Assembly: GCA_965662735.1 (NCBI GenBank)
Contig: CBFIIU010000009.1
Location: 20,522 to 84,521 of the forward strand
DNA: 64,000 bases
Reading direction: 5' to 3'
DNA from: JAYODZ01 sp965662735
GTDB taxonomy: Bacteria > Pseudomonadota > Alphaproteobacteria > RS24
A model generated the notes under the pieces. That model was not told the DNA's origin. It did no database searches and saw nothing but the letters and a program-made list of their open reading frames with translations. This document shows positions 7,529 to 16,911 of the stretch, piece by piece. Positions within the stretch are counted from its first letter, which is position 1. Every line of letters starts with the position of its first letter. The position numbers were made by a program, and so were the translations under genes.

Positions 7529-9424
7529 ATGGCAAATGGGGTGAAACCAAACAAACACGATCCCTATGGGCTCGAACGTTGGGGCGACGGCCTCATTCGT
7601 GTGCTGGATAATGGCAATCTTGCTTTCTGGTCGCCTTCCCGTCCGGACGGCGCGCCGGTTGATATTATGCGGATTGTCAATGATTTGAATGATCGTGGCA
7701 TTACTGCACCTGTCTTGCTGCGGATCACCGATTTTCTAGATCTCCGCATTCGACAGATTAATGATGCCTTCACAGCGGCAATCAAGGAAAATGACTATCA
7801 AGGGCGATATCAAGGCGTGTTCCCCATTAAGGTGAACCAACAGGCGCAGGTGGTCGACCGGATTATTGATTACGGTCGAAAATACGACTTCGGACTTGAG
7901 GTTGGCTCTAAGGCAGAGTTGTTGATCGCCTTATCGCATGAGCTGTCGGGACAAGCGGCGGTGATTTGTAATGGTGTGAAGGACGAGGAGTTTATTCAGC
8001 TGGCTTTAATGTCTCAGCGCTTGGGCTTTAACACGTTTCTGGTTTTGGAATCGCCACGCGAATTAGATCTTGTGCTGGCTGTCTCAAAATCGCTGGGCAT
8101 TCGACCCCAGCTGGGTGTGCGCATTAAGCTGACCCACCAAGTTAGTGGGAATTGGGCAGCGTCAAGCGGCGACCGATCGAGTTTTGGTATGACCATCGCT
8201 CAGGTCATGGATCTCATCGAGCAATTGCGCGCAGAAGATCATCTCGACTGTTTGGTTTTGCAACATTCGCATCTTGGAAGCCAAGTTCCCAATATTTTGG
8301 AAATTCGTATGGCCGCTCAAGAGGCGTGCCGGTTTTTTGTCGAAATTAAAGGCGAAGGGGCGCCCCTCTCTTATTTGGATCTCGGGGGCGGTTTGGGCGT
8401 CGATTATACGGGTGAGCACACAGCATCTGAAAATTCGACCAACTATACGCTCGAAGAATATTGCGCCAATATTGTTGAAACGGTTCGTTTTGCGATGGAT
8501 GAAGCCGAGATCGCTCACCCAACCATCATCACTGAAAGTGGGCGTGCCTGCGTAGCTCAGTCCTCTGTTCTCATATTTAATGTCCTCGAAGCAACGCATT
8601 TCGATAGCAATGTGCCGGTCGAGGCGGCTGAGGACGATCATCACCTCATTGAGAGCATGTTGAGCATTCTCGGTTATCTGAACCAGCAACGCCTGCAAGA
8701 GTGTTGGAATGATCTCGTGTACTATCGCAATGAAGTGCGTGCGCTGTTTCGCCGAGGCCAGGTCAGTTTGCGTGAAACAGCAAAAGCAGAACGCATTTAT
8801 CTTTATGTGATGAATAAAATTAAATCGATGGTCATGTCAGAAGATCAGTTAAATGATGAGTGGCTTGAGGCTCTGAACCAAGTGGCGGATATTTATCATT
8901 GTAATTTTTCTCTCTTCCAAAGTTTGCCTGATGTGTGGGCTATCAATCAAATTCATCCCATCGCCCCCATTCATCGCCATAATGAACTGCCGACGCGGCG
9001 CGCGATCTTGAGCGACATTACCTGCGATAGTGATGGGCGTATCGACCGGTTTGTGATCTGCGACGGGGTTTCGGCAACCTTGCCCGTACACGAGCTCAAT
9101 GATGAAGATTATTACCTTGGTGTGTTCTTCGTCGGCGCTTACCAAGAGACCTTAGGCGATTTGCATAATCTTTTTGGGGACACGCATATTGCGACGATTG
9201 AATTTGGCGAAGATGGCGCCTTTGAATTGCGACATGAGCAAGAAGGCGACACGGTTTCGGAAGTACTAAGTTATGTTGAATATGATCCCAAACGCATGTT
9301 GGACAGTTTTAAAACAATCGTTGAACGCGCGGCAACAACAGGTCAGATCGATCCTGGTGATCGTCGGGGCATGATTGCTACATTTAAAGATAGTATTAAT
9401 GGCTACACCTATTACGAACACTAA
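7529..9424 (+). CDS. speA: Biosynthetic arginine decarboxylase
   Basis: A PLP enzyme (631 residues, alanine-racemase-like barrel, SpeA type) that decarboxylates arginine to agmatine. The PLP lysine lies in GVFPIKVNQQ near residue 100, the phosphate-binding stretch in LDLGGGLGVDY near 280, ESGRACVAQSS near 335, and the catalytic Cys/Asp region in DITCDSDGRIDRFVICDG near 505. Length matches the family. It starts a four-gene run with a saccharopine-dehydrogenase-like enzyme, a decarboxylase and agmatinase, which together give a complete arginine-to-spermidine route. A 133-bp spacer precedes it and should hold the promoter; I see no known riboswitch there. Confidence 0.95.
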   Translation: MANGVKPNKHDPYGLERWGDGLIRVLDNGNLAFWSPSRPDGAPVDIMRIVNDLNDRGITAPVLLRITDFLDLRIRQINDAFTAAIKENDYQGRYQGVFPIKVNQQAQVVDRIIDYGRKYDFGLEVGSKAELLIALSHELSGQAAVICNGVKDEEFIQLALMSQRLGFNTFLVLESPRELDLVLAVSKSLGIRPQLGVRIKLTHQVSGNWAASSGDRSSFGMTIAQVMDLIEQLRAEDHLDCLVLQHSHLGSQVPNILEIRMAAQEACRFFVEIKGEGAPLSYLDLGGGLGVDYTGEHTASENSTNYTLEEYCANIVETVRFAMDEAEIAHPTIITESGRACVAQSSVLIFNVLEATHFDSNVPVEAAEDDHHLIESMLSILGYLNQQRLQECWNDLVYYRNEVRALFRRGQVSLRETAKAERIYLYVMNKIKSMVMSEDQLNDEWLEALNQVADIYHCNFSLFQSLPDVWAINQIHPIAPIHRHNELPTRRAILSDITCDSDGRIDRFVICDGVSATLPVHELNDEDYYLGVFFVGAYQETLGDLHNLFGDTHIATIEFGEDGAFELRHEQEGDTVSEVLSYVEYDPKRMLDSFKTIVERAATTGQIDPGDRRGMIATFKDSINGYTYYEH

Positions 9425-9474
9425 TCACGCATTGGCGTAAGGTTTTAATTGGGCGCAGAATAGAGGAATAATCG

Positions 9475-10680
9475 ATGGCAAATGTTTTGGTAATTGGAGC
9501 GGGCGGCGTCGGCTCTGTGGCAGTGCATAAAATGGCCATGTTGAACGAGGTGTTTGGTTCGATCACTTTGGCAAGTCGCCGGATCGCAAAGTGCCAAGCC
9601 ATTGCCGATAGTGTGGTGGCGCGCACAGGGCAAAAAATTAATGTCGCCGAAGTTGATGCGGATGATATTGACGCGACGAGCGCGCTGATTGATCGGGTTA
9701 AACCAGATTTGGTGGTTAATTTGGCTTTGCCCTATCAAGATCTCTCAATTATGGAGGCTTGCTTAAAAACAGGCGTGAATTATTTGGATACTGCGAATTA
9801 TGAGCCGCCAAATGTTGCAAAATTCGAATATCATTGGCAATGGGCCTATCGCGAGCGCTTCGCGGAGAAAGGCCTCATGGCCCTGCTGGGGTCAGGGTTC
9901 GACCCAGGCGTAACCAATGTCTTCACCGCCTATATTAAGAAACATTTAGTGTCGCATATGGAGGTGTTGGATATTCTCGATTGTAATGGGGGAGACCACG
10001 GCCAGCCCTTCGCAACGAATTTCAACCCTGAAATTAATATTCGGGAAGTCACCGCAAATGCGCGTCATTGGCAAGATGGCCAATGGGTCGAAACGCCCCC
10101 ATTGTCGACAAAGGTCACTTTCGATTTTCCAGATGTCGGGGATCGGAACATGTATCTGATGTATCATGAGGAGCTCGAGTCGCTTGCGGTGAATTTTCCG
10201 GAATTAAAGCGCGCTCGTTTTTGGATGACCTTTGGTGACGCCTATCTCAAGCATCTCGAGGTGTTGCAAAATGTTGGCATGACGTCGATTGAGCCGGTGA
10301 TGTTTGAGGGGCACGAAATCGTTCCTTTAAAATTTTTGAAGGCGGTCTTGCCCGATCCGGGGGATCTGGGGAAAACCACGAAAGGCAAAACCTGTATTGG
10401 CAATATTGTCTCCGGCACCCATGAGGGCGCGGCGCGCTCTGTCTACCTATATAATGTGTGTGATCATGAAGCCTGTTATGAGGAAGTGGGCAGCCAAGCG
10501 GTGAGCTACACCACTGGCGTGCCCGCGATGATCGGGGCAGCGCTGATGGTTCAGAAAATCTGGCATAAAGCGGGTGTTTTTAACATGGAAGAGTTCGATC
10601 CAGACCCCTTCATGGACATGCTCAACAAGCATGGCTTGCCATGGCAATATGTCGATCTCAGCGGGCCTGTTGAGTTTTAA
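9475..10680 (+). CDS. Carboxyspermidine (carboxynorspermidine) dehydrogenase
   Basis: A saccharopine-dehydrogenase-family enzyme of 401 residues. It condenses putrescine with L-aspartate semialdehyde and reduces the imine with NADPH to carboxyspermidine. The N-terminal Rossmann motif VLVIGAGGVGSVAVHKMA is at residues 4-21. Conserved stretches such as ALLGSGFDPGVTNVFTAY near 140 and LPWQYVDL at the end are typical of the polyamine branch, not of lysine metabolism. The neighbours decide the role: arginine decarboxylase before it, the cognate decarboxylase two bases after it, and agmatinase last. Confidence 0.9.
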   Translation: MANVLVIGAGGVGSVAVHKMAMLNEVFGSITLASRRIAKCQAIADSVVARTGQKINVAEVDADDIDATSALIDRVKPDLVVNLALPYQDLSIMEACLKTGVNYLDTANYEPPNVAKFEYHWQWAYRERFAEKGLMALLGSGFDPGVTNVFTAYIKKHLVSHMEVLDILDCNGGDHGQPFATNFNPEINIREVTANARHWQDGQWVETPPLSTKVTFDFPDVGDRNMYLMYHEELESLAVNFPELKRARFWMTFGDAYLKHLEVLQNVGMTSIEPVMFEGHEIVPLKFLKAVLPDPGDLGKTTKGKTCIGNIVSGTHEGAARSVYLYNVCDHEACYEEVGSQAVSYTTGVPAMIGAALMVQKIWHKAGVFNMEEFDPDPFMDMLNKHGLPWQYVDLSGPVEF

Positions 10681-10682
10681 CG

Positions 10683-11855
10683 ATGCTCCCCACCCAATCC
10701 GCTGGTGCTGGGCGTTTTTCAGCCTTTGATCTGTCTCGCGTTCCGAGCCCCTGTTTTGTTGTCGACGAGGTCGCGTTGCGGCGCAATTTAGAGATTTTAT
10801 CTGAGCTGCAAGCGGCGACGAATGTGCATGTTCTTCTCGCATTAAAGGCGTTTTCAATGTGGTCTTTGGCCGATATGGTTGGCCAATATTTATCGGGAAC
10901 CTGTGCATCAGGTTTGTGGGAGGCGCAACTCGCGCGCCGTCATTATCAAGGCGAACTGGCAGTCTACGCACCGGGGTATAAGGCCCATGAGATAGAGACA
11001 TTAGCTGAGTTAGCAGATCATCTGATTTTTAATACGCCTGCGCAGGTCGACCGGTTTCGGCAGGCGGCGCTACAAGGTGGGGCAGATATTGGCTTGCGGA
11101 TTAATCCGCAACATTCTGAGGGGCTCGTTGAGAAATATGATCCATGCGCCCAGGGCTCGCGCCTGGGGTGGCCTGTGTCCCTGTTAGGAGATCGATTGCC
11201 TGATGGCGTTTCGGGCCTTCATATGCACACTTTGTGCGAACAAGGCTTTGCGCCGCTCGACCGCACGATTGCTTCCATTCGCCCCGTTTTGGATCGCCTG
11301 AAGGGCCAGTTTTCATGGCTGAATTTGGGGGGCGGTCACTTGGTGACTGGGCCAAATTATGAGCGCGAGAAACTGGCGGAGCTGTTGCGTCTGCTGGCTA
11401 AAGACTACAATGCTCAGCTCTATCTCGAATTGGGCGGGGCAGTTGCATTCGACACGAGCATCTTGGTGGGGGAGGTGCTTGATGTGTTCGATAATGATGG
11501 CGCGATCGCGATCACGGATATATCTGCGACCTGCCATATGCCTGATGTGATCGAAGCGCCCTATCGCCCTGGTTTGCGTGACGAGCGCGCGGCCTCTGAT
11601 CCAGACAGCGTGCCTGTCCGCTTAGGTGGCCCGAGTTGCCTTGCTGGTGATATTATTGGCGAATATTATTTCGAGCGACGGCCTGAAATTGGGCAACGTA
11701 TCGCATTCCTCGATCAGGGGCATTATTCAATGGTTAAGACCACAACCTTCAATGGGGTTATCTTACCCTCGATTGCGATTTGGAATAGCGAAACGGATGC
11801 CTTGCGGGTGATTAAATCATTCGATTATTCGGATTTTGAAAACCGCCTGTCGTAG
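10683..11855 (+). CDS. nspC: Carboxyspermidine/carboxynorspermidine decarboxylase
   Basis: A fold-III PLP decarboxylase of 390 residues that removes CO2 from carboxyspermidine to give spermidine. The PLP lysine is in VLLALKAFSMWS near residue 58. The glycine loop is in WLNLGGGHLVTG near 215 and the substrate/PLP-site aspartate and cysteine region in ISATCHMPDVIE near 280. It is slightly longer than most NspC proteins because of the N-terminus, where ATG 10683 lies two bases after the previous stop. The pair with the upstream dehydrogenase is the standard alternative to S-adenosylmethionine-based spermidine synthesis. Confidence 0.92.
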   Translation: MLPTQSAGAGRFSAFDLSRVPSPCFVVDEVALRRNLEILSELQAATNVHVLLALKAFSMWSLADMVGQYLSGTCASGLWEAQLARRHYQGELAVYAPGYKAHEIETLAELADHLIFNTPAQVDRFRQAALQGGADIGLRINPQHSEGLVEKYDPCAQGSRLGWPVSLLGDRLPDGVSGLHMHTLCEQGFAPLDRTIASIRPVLDRLKGQFSWLNLGGGHLVTGPNYEREKLAELLRLLAKDYNAQLYLELGGAVAFDTSILVGEVLDVFDNDGAIAITDISATCHMPDVIEAPYRPGLRDERAASDPDSVPVRLGGPSCLAGDIIGEYYFERRPEIGQRIAFLDQGHYSMVKTTTFNGVILPSIAIWNSETDALRVIKSFDYSDFENRLS

Positions 11856-11864
11856 GAAATCACA

Positions 11865-12719
11865 ATGCATCATCAGTTTTTAGGAGAGGAACTCGAGGCG
11901 TCGGAAAACAACCCCGATACAGCACGGTTTCACATTGTGCCATGCGGTCTCGAGAAAACAGTGTCCTATGGCACCGGCGCCGCGAAAGGGCCTGAGGCCA
12001 TCATTGCCGCGTCGCATCAATTGGAGCGTTTGGTGGATGGCAAAGAGCCCGCCACGCAGGGCATCTTCACCCATGCGCCGATTAACTGTTCGGTTGATAT
12101 TGAGCAGGTAATGCAGGAGCTGCGCAGTTGCACGCGTGCCATCAGTGCGGCGGGCGCTATTCCCGTGACATTGGGCGGCGAACATAGTCTTTCTTTTGGC
12201 GCAGTGATGGGCGTTGTTGACGCCTTATCGGAGCCGATCGGGATTGTGCATATCGATGCCCATGCTGATTTTCGTGTAGCCTATCAAGGGCATGCGCATA
12301 GCCATGCGAGTGTCATGCATCTGCTCTCCAAAGAGGGTTTGCCGATGGTTTCATTGGGCGTTCGGGCTTTAGCAAGAGAAGAAGAAGAAGGGCGACGCGC
12401 CCATGGGGTGATCACATATGATGCGGCAGAGCTTGTTCGCCAAAACATTTCTGACATCACGCTTCCGTCTGATTTTCCACAGAACATATATGTGTCGTTC
12501 GACCTTGATGGGCTTGATCCATCGGTTATTCCGGCCACTGGAACGCCTGTTCCCGGAGGGCTTGGTTTTTATCAATCACTCGATTTAGTTCAGTCAGCGC
12601 TACGCGGGCGGCGCTGTGTGGGAATAGACATTGTTGAGCTGGCGCCCATTGAGGGGCAAACAGTGAGCGACTTTACAGCCGCGCTGATTACGCATCATCT
12701 GATGGCCATGGCTGTTTGA
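11865..12719 (+). CDS. speB: Agmatinase (ureohydrolase family)
   Basis: A 284-residue binuclear manganese hydrolase that splits agmatine into putrescine and urea. The metal motifs are GGEHSLSFG near residue 105, HIDAHADFR near 130, and SFDLDGLDPSVIPATGTPVPGG near 205-226. It closes the polyamine operon, 9 bases after nspC, with AGGAAA before the start. With speA it makes the putrescine used by the dehydrogenase, so the operon is self-contained apart from aspartate semialdehyde. Confidence 0.93.
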   Translation: MHHQFLGEELEASENNPDTARFHIVPCGLEKTVSYGTGAAKGPEAIIAASHQLERLVDGKEPATQGIFTHAPINCSVDIEQVMQELRSCTRAISAAGAIPVTLGGEHSLSFGAVMGVVDALSEPIGIVHIDAHADFRVAYQGHAHSHASVMHLLSKEGLPMVSLGVRALAREEEEGRRAHGVITYDAAELVRQNISDITLPSDFPQNIYVSFDLDGLDPSVIPATGTPVPGGLGFYQSLDLVQSALRGRRCVGIDIVELAPIEGQTVSDFTAALITHHLMAMAV

Positions 12720-12829
12720 GGCCAGACGTCATTCACGCAATGAATGGGTGAGGCGCAAGCGGCCGAGAGCCCAGATCCTGTCCGCATGCCGCCTCTTGGC
12801 CGGTAAAAACACTTTCATCTCTCTAAGTG

Positions 12830-12879
12830 AAAAAAGTCGGCCGGCTTGGAGGGGAGGAGGAGAGAAGGACAAGCCGGCC
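12830..12879 (-). ncRNA. Candidate CCUCCUCCC-loop small RNA (cuckoo/CcsR-like) with intrinsic terminator
   Basis: On the minus strand a perfect 10-bp stem (GGCCGGCTTG at 12839-12848 on the plus strand, its complement at 12870-12879) closes a 21-base loop that is pure pyrimidine and contains CCTCCTCCC (plus-strand 12852-12860). GAC and then six T follow the stem, so this hairpin can also end transcription. Alphaproteobacterial CcsR/alpha-r14/cuckoo RNAs are known for exactly this anti-Shine-Dalgarno loop. The RNA would begin somewhere in 12890-12990; I could not fix a promoter. Only one such hairpin is present, whereas known members usually have two. Read on the plus strand, it would be a purine-loop hairpin in the leader of the next gene. 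Confidence 0.45.
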
Positions 12880-12992
12880 TGAGGTGCATTCTGTCTGAGG
12901 TAGGTAAATTTTTCGTAAACATATTCGATTGCCAAGCAAAATGCTCTCGCTTACTCTTTAGGACAACATAGTTAGCGTGGAGGGGGTGCGTT

Positions 12993-14840
12993 ATGGTTTT
13001 GTTTGGGGTGAAGTCGTCCAAGGGGATAGGGGCAGCGTTTTCAAGTATGTGTGTCGCGACTGCGCTGGTCATGGGCGGTATGGTCAAGACTGCGGATGCT
13101 GGCGATAACCGTGATGTTTTCTTTGGTGAGACCCATTTGCACACTGTCTTATCATTCGACTCTTACATATTTGGTAACCGAAATGATCCCGATCAAGCCT
13201 ATCGGTATGCCAAGGGAGAAGAAATTACCCATCCAGCTGGGTTCCCCATGCAGTTGCCCAAGCCGCTCGATTTTCAGGCGGTCACCGATCACGCTATGTA
13301 TCTCGGAATGTTGCCGGCAATGCATGATCCACGGCAGAACGTCTCCAAGCATCCGATTTCGCTTGAGATGCGTAAGGCCAAAACGCCTGGAGATCGACTG
13401 CTCGCCTTTCAAAACCTTTTCCCGCGTTTGAACCCAGGCGTAGAAGATGATTTGGTGGATGAAACGATTATGAAATCTGCTTGGGCGCAGATCATTGATG
13501 CGGCCCAGCGGCATAATGATCCTGGCACCTTCACCACCTTCATTGCTTATGAATACACATCGGGTCCCGATAATCAGAATATGCATCGCAATGTATTTTT
13601 CAGTGGTGATCAAGCGCCTAGTCTTCCCTTTAGCCGTATCATGTCGTCCGATCCGGAAGACTTGTGGAACTGGATGGATGGCCTCCGTGCAGACGGGATC
13701 GACACGATTGCAATTCCTCATAACTCGAACGGGTCAAATGGTTTGATGTTTGGCGAGAGGCGTTTGTCGGGCGAGCCCATTGATCAAAATTATTCTGAGC
13801 AACGGATGCGTAATGAGCCGATTGTTGAAGTGACCCAGGTTAAGGGGGATAGCGAAACGCATCCGCTTCTATCGCCAAATGACGAATGGGCCGATTTTGA
13901 GATTATGCCCTATCGGATCGGGGCATGGGTCAAGAGTAATTTAGCAGGTTCTTATGTGCGCGAAGCCTATCGCGATGGCTTATTCTTAGCACAGCAAGGG
14001 CGCGGCAATCCCTATAAGTTTGGGTTGATCGGCGCCTCTGATACGCATGTCGGTGCGGGCGCCTTTAGCGAGGATAATTATTGGTCAAAAGTCGGCGTCG
14101 TCGATGCGTCAGGGCAATTGCGCGGGTCCGTGCCCATGGCGAAAGCTGGGCCCAATGGACAAAAATATAACGAGAACTTTTTCCAAACCTGGGGGGCCTC
14201 GGGTCTCGCCGGCGTTTGGGCGGAAGAAAATACACGCGAGTCGCTGTTTGCCGCCTTCCGTCGGAAAGAGACCTTCGCAACGACGGGGCCGAGGATTAAA
14301 CTCCGCTTTTTTGCAGGCGCTGCCTATGACGAGGCCATGGTGGCCACATCTGATATGGTGAAACAGGCCTATGCGCGTGGCGTGCCGATGGGTGGGGATT
14401 TGAGCCTGTCGCCGGGTCAGTCTCCTTCCTTCATCGTGTGGGCAATGCGTGATGTGGACTCCGCTTCCTTGCAACGGCTTCAGATTGTCAAAGGATGGAT
14501 TGACGGTGAGGGCGCTACGTTCGAGAAAGTATATGATATTGCCTGTGCTGGTGGAGTTGCTGTTGATCCTGCGACGCAGCGCTGCCCCGAAAATGGAGCG
14601 AGTGTAAACCTCAGCACCTGCACGTGGTCGGCGCCAACAGGAGATAATGAGATGAAGGTTCTGTGGCGCGATCCGGATTATCAAGAGGGTCAGCCCAGCT
14701 TTTACTATGTACGCGTTCTCGAAAATCCAACCTGCCGTTGGTCGACATGGGATGCTGTGCGTGCGGGTGTGCCACCGCGCCCGGATATACAATCAACCAT
14801 TCAAGAGCGCGCCTATTCATCTCCAATCTGGGTGAATTAA
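12993..14840 (+). CDS. DUF3604 family protein, probably exported
   Basis: A 615-residue DUF3604 protein. The first 36 residues look like a Sec signal peptide (hydrophobic stretch FSSMCVATALVMGGM, end near TADAG). The mature part begins with VFFGETHLHTVLSFDS, a PHP-like metal site, and continues with DFQAVTDHAMYLG near residue 95 and IPHNSNGSNGLMF near 243, LIGASDTHVGAGAF near 345. These His/Asp motifs suggest a metal-dependent hydrolase, but no activity is established for the family. A strong GGAGGGGG ribosome site precedes the ATG. It stands alone between the small-RNA region and the convergent znuB. Confidence 0.85.
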   Translation: MVLFGVKSSKGIGAAFSSMCVATALVMGGMVKTADAGDNRDVFFGETHLHTVLSFDSYIFGNRNDPDQAYRYAKGEEITHPAGFPMQLPKPLDFQAVTDHAMYLGMLPAMHDPRQNVSKHPISLEMRKAKTPGDRLLAFQNLFPRLNPGVEDDLVDETIMKSAWAQIIDAAQRHNDPGTFTTFIAYEYTSGPDNQNMHRNVFFSGDQAPSLPFSRIMSSDPEDLWNWMDGLRADGIDTIAIPHNSNGSNGLMFGERRLSGEPIDQNYSEQRMRNEPIVEVTQVKGDSETHPLLSPNDEWADFEIMPYRIGAWVKSNLAGSYVREAYRDGLFLAQQGRGNPYKFGLIGASDTHVGAGAFSEDNYWSKVGVVDASGQLRGSVPMAKAGPNGQKYNENFFQTWGASGLAGVWAEENTRESLFAAFRRKETFATTGPRIKLRFFAGAAYDEAMVATSDMVKQAYARGVPMGGDLSLSPGQSPSFIVWAMRDVDSASLQRLQIVKGWIDGEGATFEKVYDIACAGGVAVDPATQRCPENGASVNLSTCTWSAPTGDNEMKVLWRDPDYQEGQPSFYYVRVLENPTCRWSTWDAVRAGVPPRPDIQSTIQERAYSSPIWVN

Positions 14841-14872
14841 TTTTCGCGCCGGGGGGGGCGGACCAGGGCTGT

Positions 14873-15661
14873 CTAAGAATGAGGTCGGGTTAGGCTTCGG
14901 ATAAGCACGAGCAGCATGAAGAGGCTGACCAAAGCGGATACAATAACCGGGCCCGGTGCAATATGTGTCTGCTGTGCGATTAGATATCCAAGGCTGACGC
15001 AGGCACTCCCCATGATCGCGGCCCCAACCGCCATATGTTCTGGTGTGCGCGCCAATAGCCGCGCGCAGGCCGCAGGTATAATGAGCAGAGATGTTATCAG
15101 CAAAATGCCGACGAGTTGAATCGCGACGGATACAACCAGCGCCATAACAATCATGAGAATGGCCTCATGAAGCTTCACCCCAACTCCCTCGGCTTGGGCT
15201 AAATCTTCGTTAACGGTCATCAGTACAAGGCCGGACCAGAACCGAACGAGAATTGCCAAAGCGCAGGCGGCTCCTGCTATAATATAGATGGCTTGTGTGG
15301 GCGTAACGGCATCAAGACTTCCAACTAAAAACTCATGGACGTCATGCGTATGTTCGCCCATCAGGGCCATGGCGAGCAGGCCGATGGCGAGTGTGGCATG
15401 CGCTAAAATCCCTAGTAGTGTGTCATTGGCCAATAATCGCCGGCGTTGGAGTAGAAACAAGAGGGCGACAAAGGCCAGTCCTATTAGCAAAATTGCAAGC
15501 TCGGTTTGCAGTGAGATAGCAACGCCCAAAGCAACACCTAAAAGCGCACTATGGGAGAGTGCGTCGCCAAAATAGGCCATGCGACGCCACACCACAAAGC
15601 ATCCCAAAGGGCCGGCAACTAGGGCCAGGGCAATACCAGAGAAGAGTGCGAGATCAATCAT
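14873..15661 (-). CDS. znuB: Zinc/manganese-type ABC transporter permease
   Basis: A 262-residue ABC-3 family permease with about seven to eight membrane helices. The N-terminus (LVAGPLGCFVVWRRMAYFGDALSHSALLGVALG) is the typical ZnuB signature. It forms the inner-membrane channel for zinc or manganese import with the ATPase encoded two bases upstream on the same strand. No periplasmic binding protein gene (znuA) or Zur regulator is found in this window, so those must be elsewhere. Confidence 0.9.
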   Translation of the reverse strand: MIDLALFSGIALALVAGPLGCFVVWRRMAYFGDALSHSALLGVALGVAISLQTELAILLIGLAFVALLFLLQRRRLLANDTLLGILAHATLAIGLLAMALMGEHTHDVHEFLVGSLDAVTPTQAIYIIAGAACALAILVRFWSGLVLMTVNEDLAQAEGVGVKLHEAILMIVMALVVSVAIQLVGILLITSLLIIPAACARLLARTPEHMAVGAAIMGSACVSLGYLIAQQTHIAPGPVIVSALVSLFMLLVLIRSLTRPHS

Positions 15662-15663
15662 AT

Positions 15664-16449
15664 CTAAGCTCCTGAGCCACTATCTGGGTGGCTTTGTTCG
15701 GCCGATGGATCCGTATGCGCGTGATCGTGGTCATGATCATGATGATGAGGATAAACGGCGAGTAGACGCGCCATTTCAGTGCCAAAGAGGGAGATAAATT
15801 CCGGATCCTGGGCAACGGTTTGTGGTTCGCCCGAGCAACAAATATGTTCGTATAAGCAAACAACCTTTCGGGTCGAGGACATGACGAGATGTAGATCATG
15901 GGAGACCATCAATATCGCAACTTGGCGCTCATCATAAATCCTTTGCATCAGCTCGTAGAGATTAAGCTGTCCGCGCATGTCGAGATTTTGGGCCGGCTCA
16001 TCGAGCACTAACAAGTCGGGATCGCCATGCAGGGCGCGGGCCAGTAACACGCGCTGGCGCTCGCCGCTTGAGAGGCCGTGTAAAGGACGATCGAGCAAGT
16101 TTTGTGTTTCAGTCTCCATCAAAATGTCGGGTCGGATGGTTTGGGGGCGAGCGCCAAGGCGTAAGAACCGCTCGACGCTCATAGGTAATGTCATATCAAT
16201 GGCGAGCGTTTCGGGAACAAACCCAACCTTCAAGTTAGGCTTGCGCCACACAGTTCCTTGGTCGACAGGAATTAACCCCAAAAGCGACTTGAGCAGCAGT
16301 GACTTTCCCGCCCCATTGGGGCCGATTAACGTAATAAAGTCGCGTTCCGCGATGGCTAGGGATACGTCGCTGAGAAGCGCGCGCCCCTGTCGCGTAATGC
16401 TCAGATGTTGGCCCTCTAGTAAGAGGGTGTTGTCGGCTGCAGAGATCAT
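15664..16449 (-). CDS. znuC: Zinc/manganese-type ABC transporter ATPase
   Basis: A 261-residue ABC ATPase. Walker A is GPNGAGKS near residue 43, the signature LSSGERQR near 126, Walker B LLVLDEPAQNLD near 145, and the switch histidine in MVSHDLH. The C-terminus is rich in His and Asp (alternating HDHDHDHAH), usual for zinc transporters and likely to bind the metal. AGGAGA lies 8 bases before the start. A 54-bp spacer separates it from the SnoaL-like gene upstream; no palindromic Zur box is evident there, so either the unit is driven from further upstream or the site is not recognisable by eye. Confidence 0.9.
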   Translation of the reverse strand: MISAADNTLLLEGQHLSITRQGRALLSDVSLAIAERDFITLIGPNGAGKSLLLKSLLGLIPVDQGTVWRKPNLKVGFVPETLAIDMTLPMSVERFLRLGARPQTIRPDILMETETQNLLDRPLHGLSSGERQRVLLARALHGDPDLLVLDEPAQNLDMRGQLNLYELMQRIYDERQVAILMVSHDLHLVMSSTRKVVCLYEHICCSGEPQTVAQDPEFISLFGTEMARLLAVYPHHHDHDHDHAHTDPSAEQSHPDSGSGA

Positions 16450-16503
16450 ATGATCGGTCTCCTGTTAAGGGCTCAAATGGAAAGGGTCATGGCACACGAA
16501 ATG

Positions 16504-16911
16504 CTAGGCCTGCGCGCGTTGCTTAGCCGTCTCGAGCATTTCTCCCATTTTGGCCCACACCATATTAATGGCCTTAAGCGGCCGAACCATGACTTTGAAA
16601 TCAGTGATCAGCCCTGCATCGTTCCACGTGAACATGTCGATCCCATTGATTTGAATGCCATCAATTTCGCAACTAAATTCGAGCACGGCCGTGTTTCCAT
16701 CAATGATCTCGCGTTCATAGTGAAAACCTGTATTGGCAAAAATTTCGGAGGCTGCGGTAAGGTATAGTACCACAATCTCTTTGCCGCGTTGCGGTGTGTG
16801 AACGACGGGCGAGTGAAAAACAGCATCATCGGCTAAAAGGTCTGATAAAGCGGACATATCATTATGATCCATCATGGCATGCCAGCGCTGAAGGGGCGTG
16901 GGCTGGGTCAT
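16504..16911 (-). CDS. SnoaL-like/NTF2-like protein
   Basis: A 135-residue protein with the cone-shaped NTF2 fold pattern: WHAMMDHNDMSALSDLLADDAVFHSPV at the N-terminus and FTWNDAGLITDFKVMVRPLKA at the C-terminus. Members bind small hydrophobic ligands or act as isomerases or hydratases; the exact role here is unknown. Its start overlaps the stop of the flavin monooxygenase by one base (TAATG), so the two are almost certainly made together and may act on the same compound. Confidence 0.75.
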   Translation of the reverse strand: MTQPTPLQRWHAMMDHNDMSALSDLLADDAVFHSPVVHTPQRGKEIVVLYLTAASEIFANTGFHYEREIIDGNTAVLEFSCEIDGIQINGIDMFTWNDAGLITDFKVMVRPLKAINMVWAKMGEMLETAKQRAQA

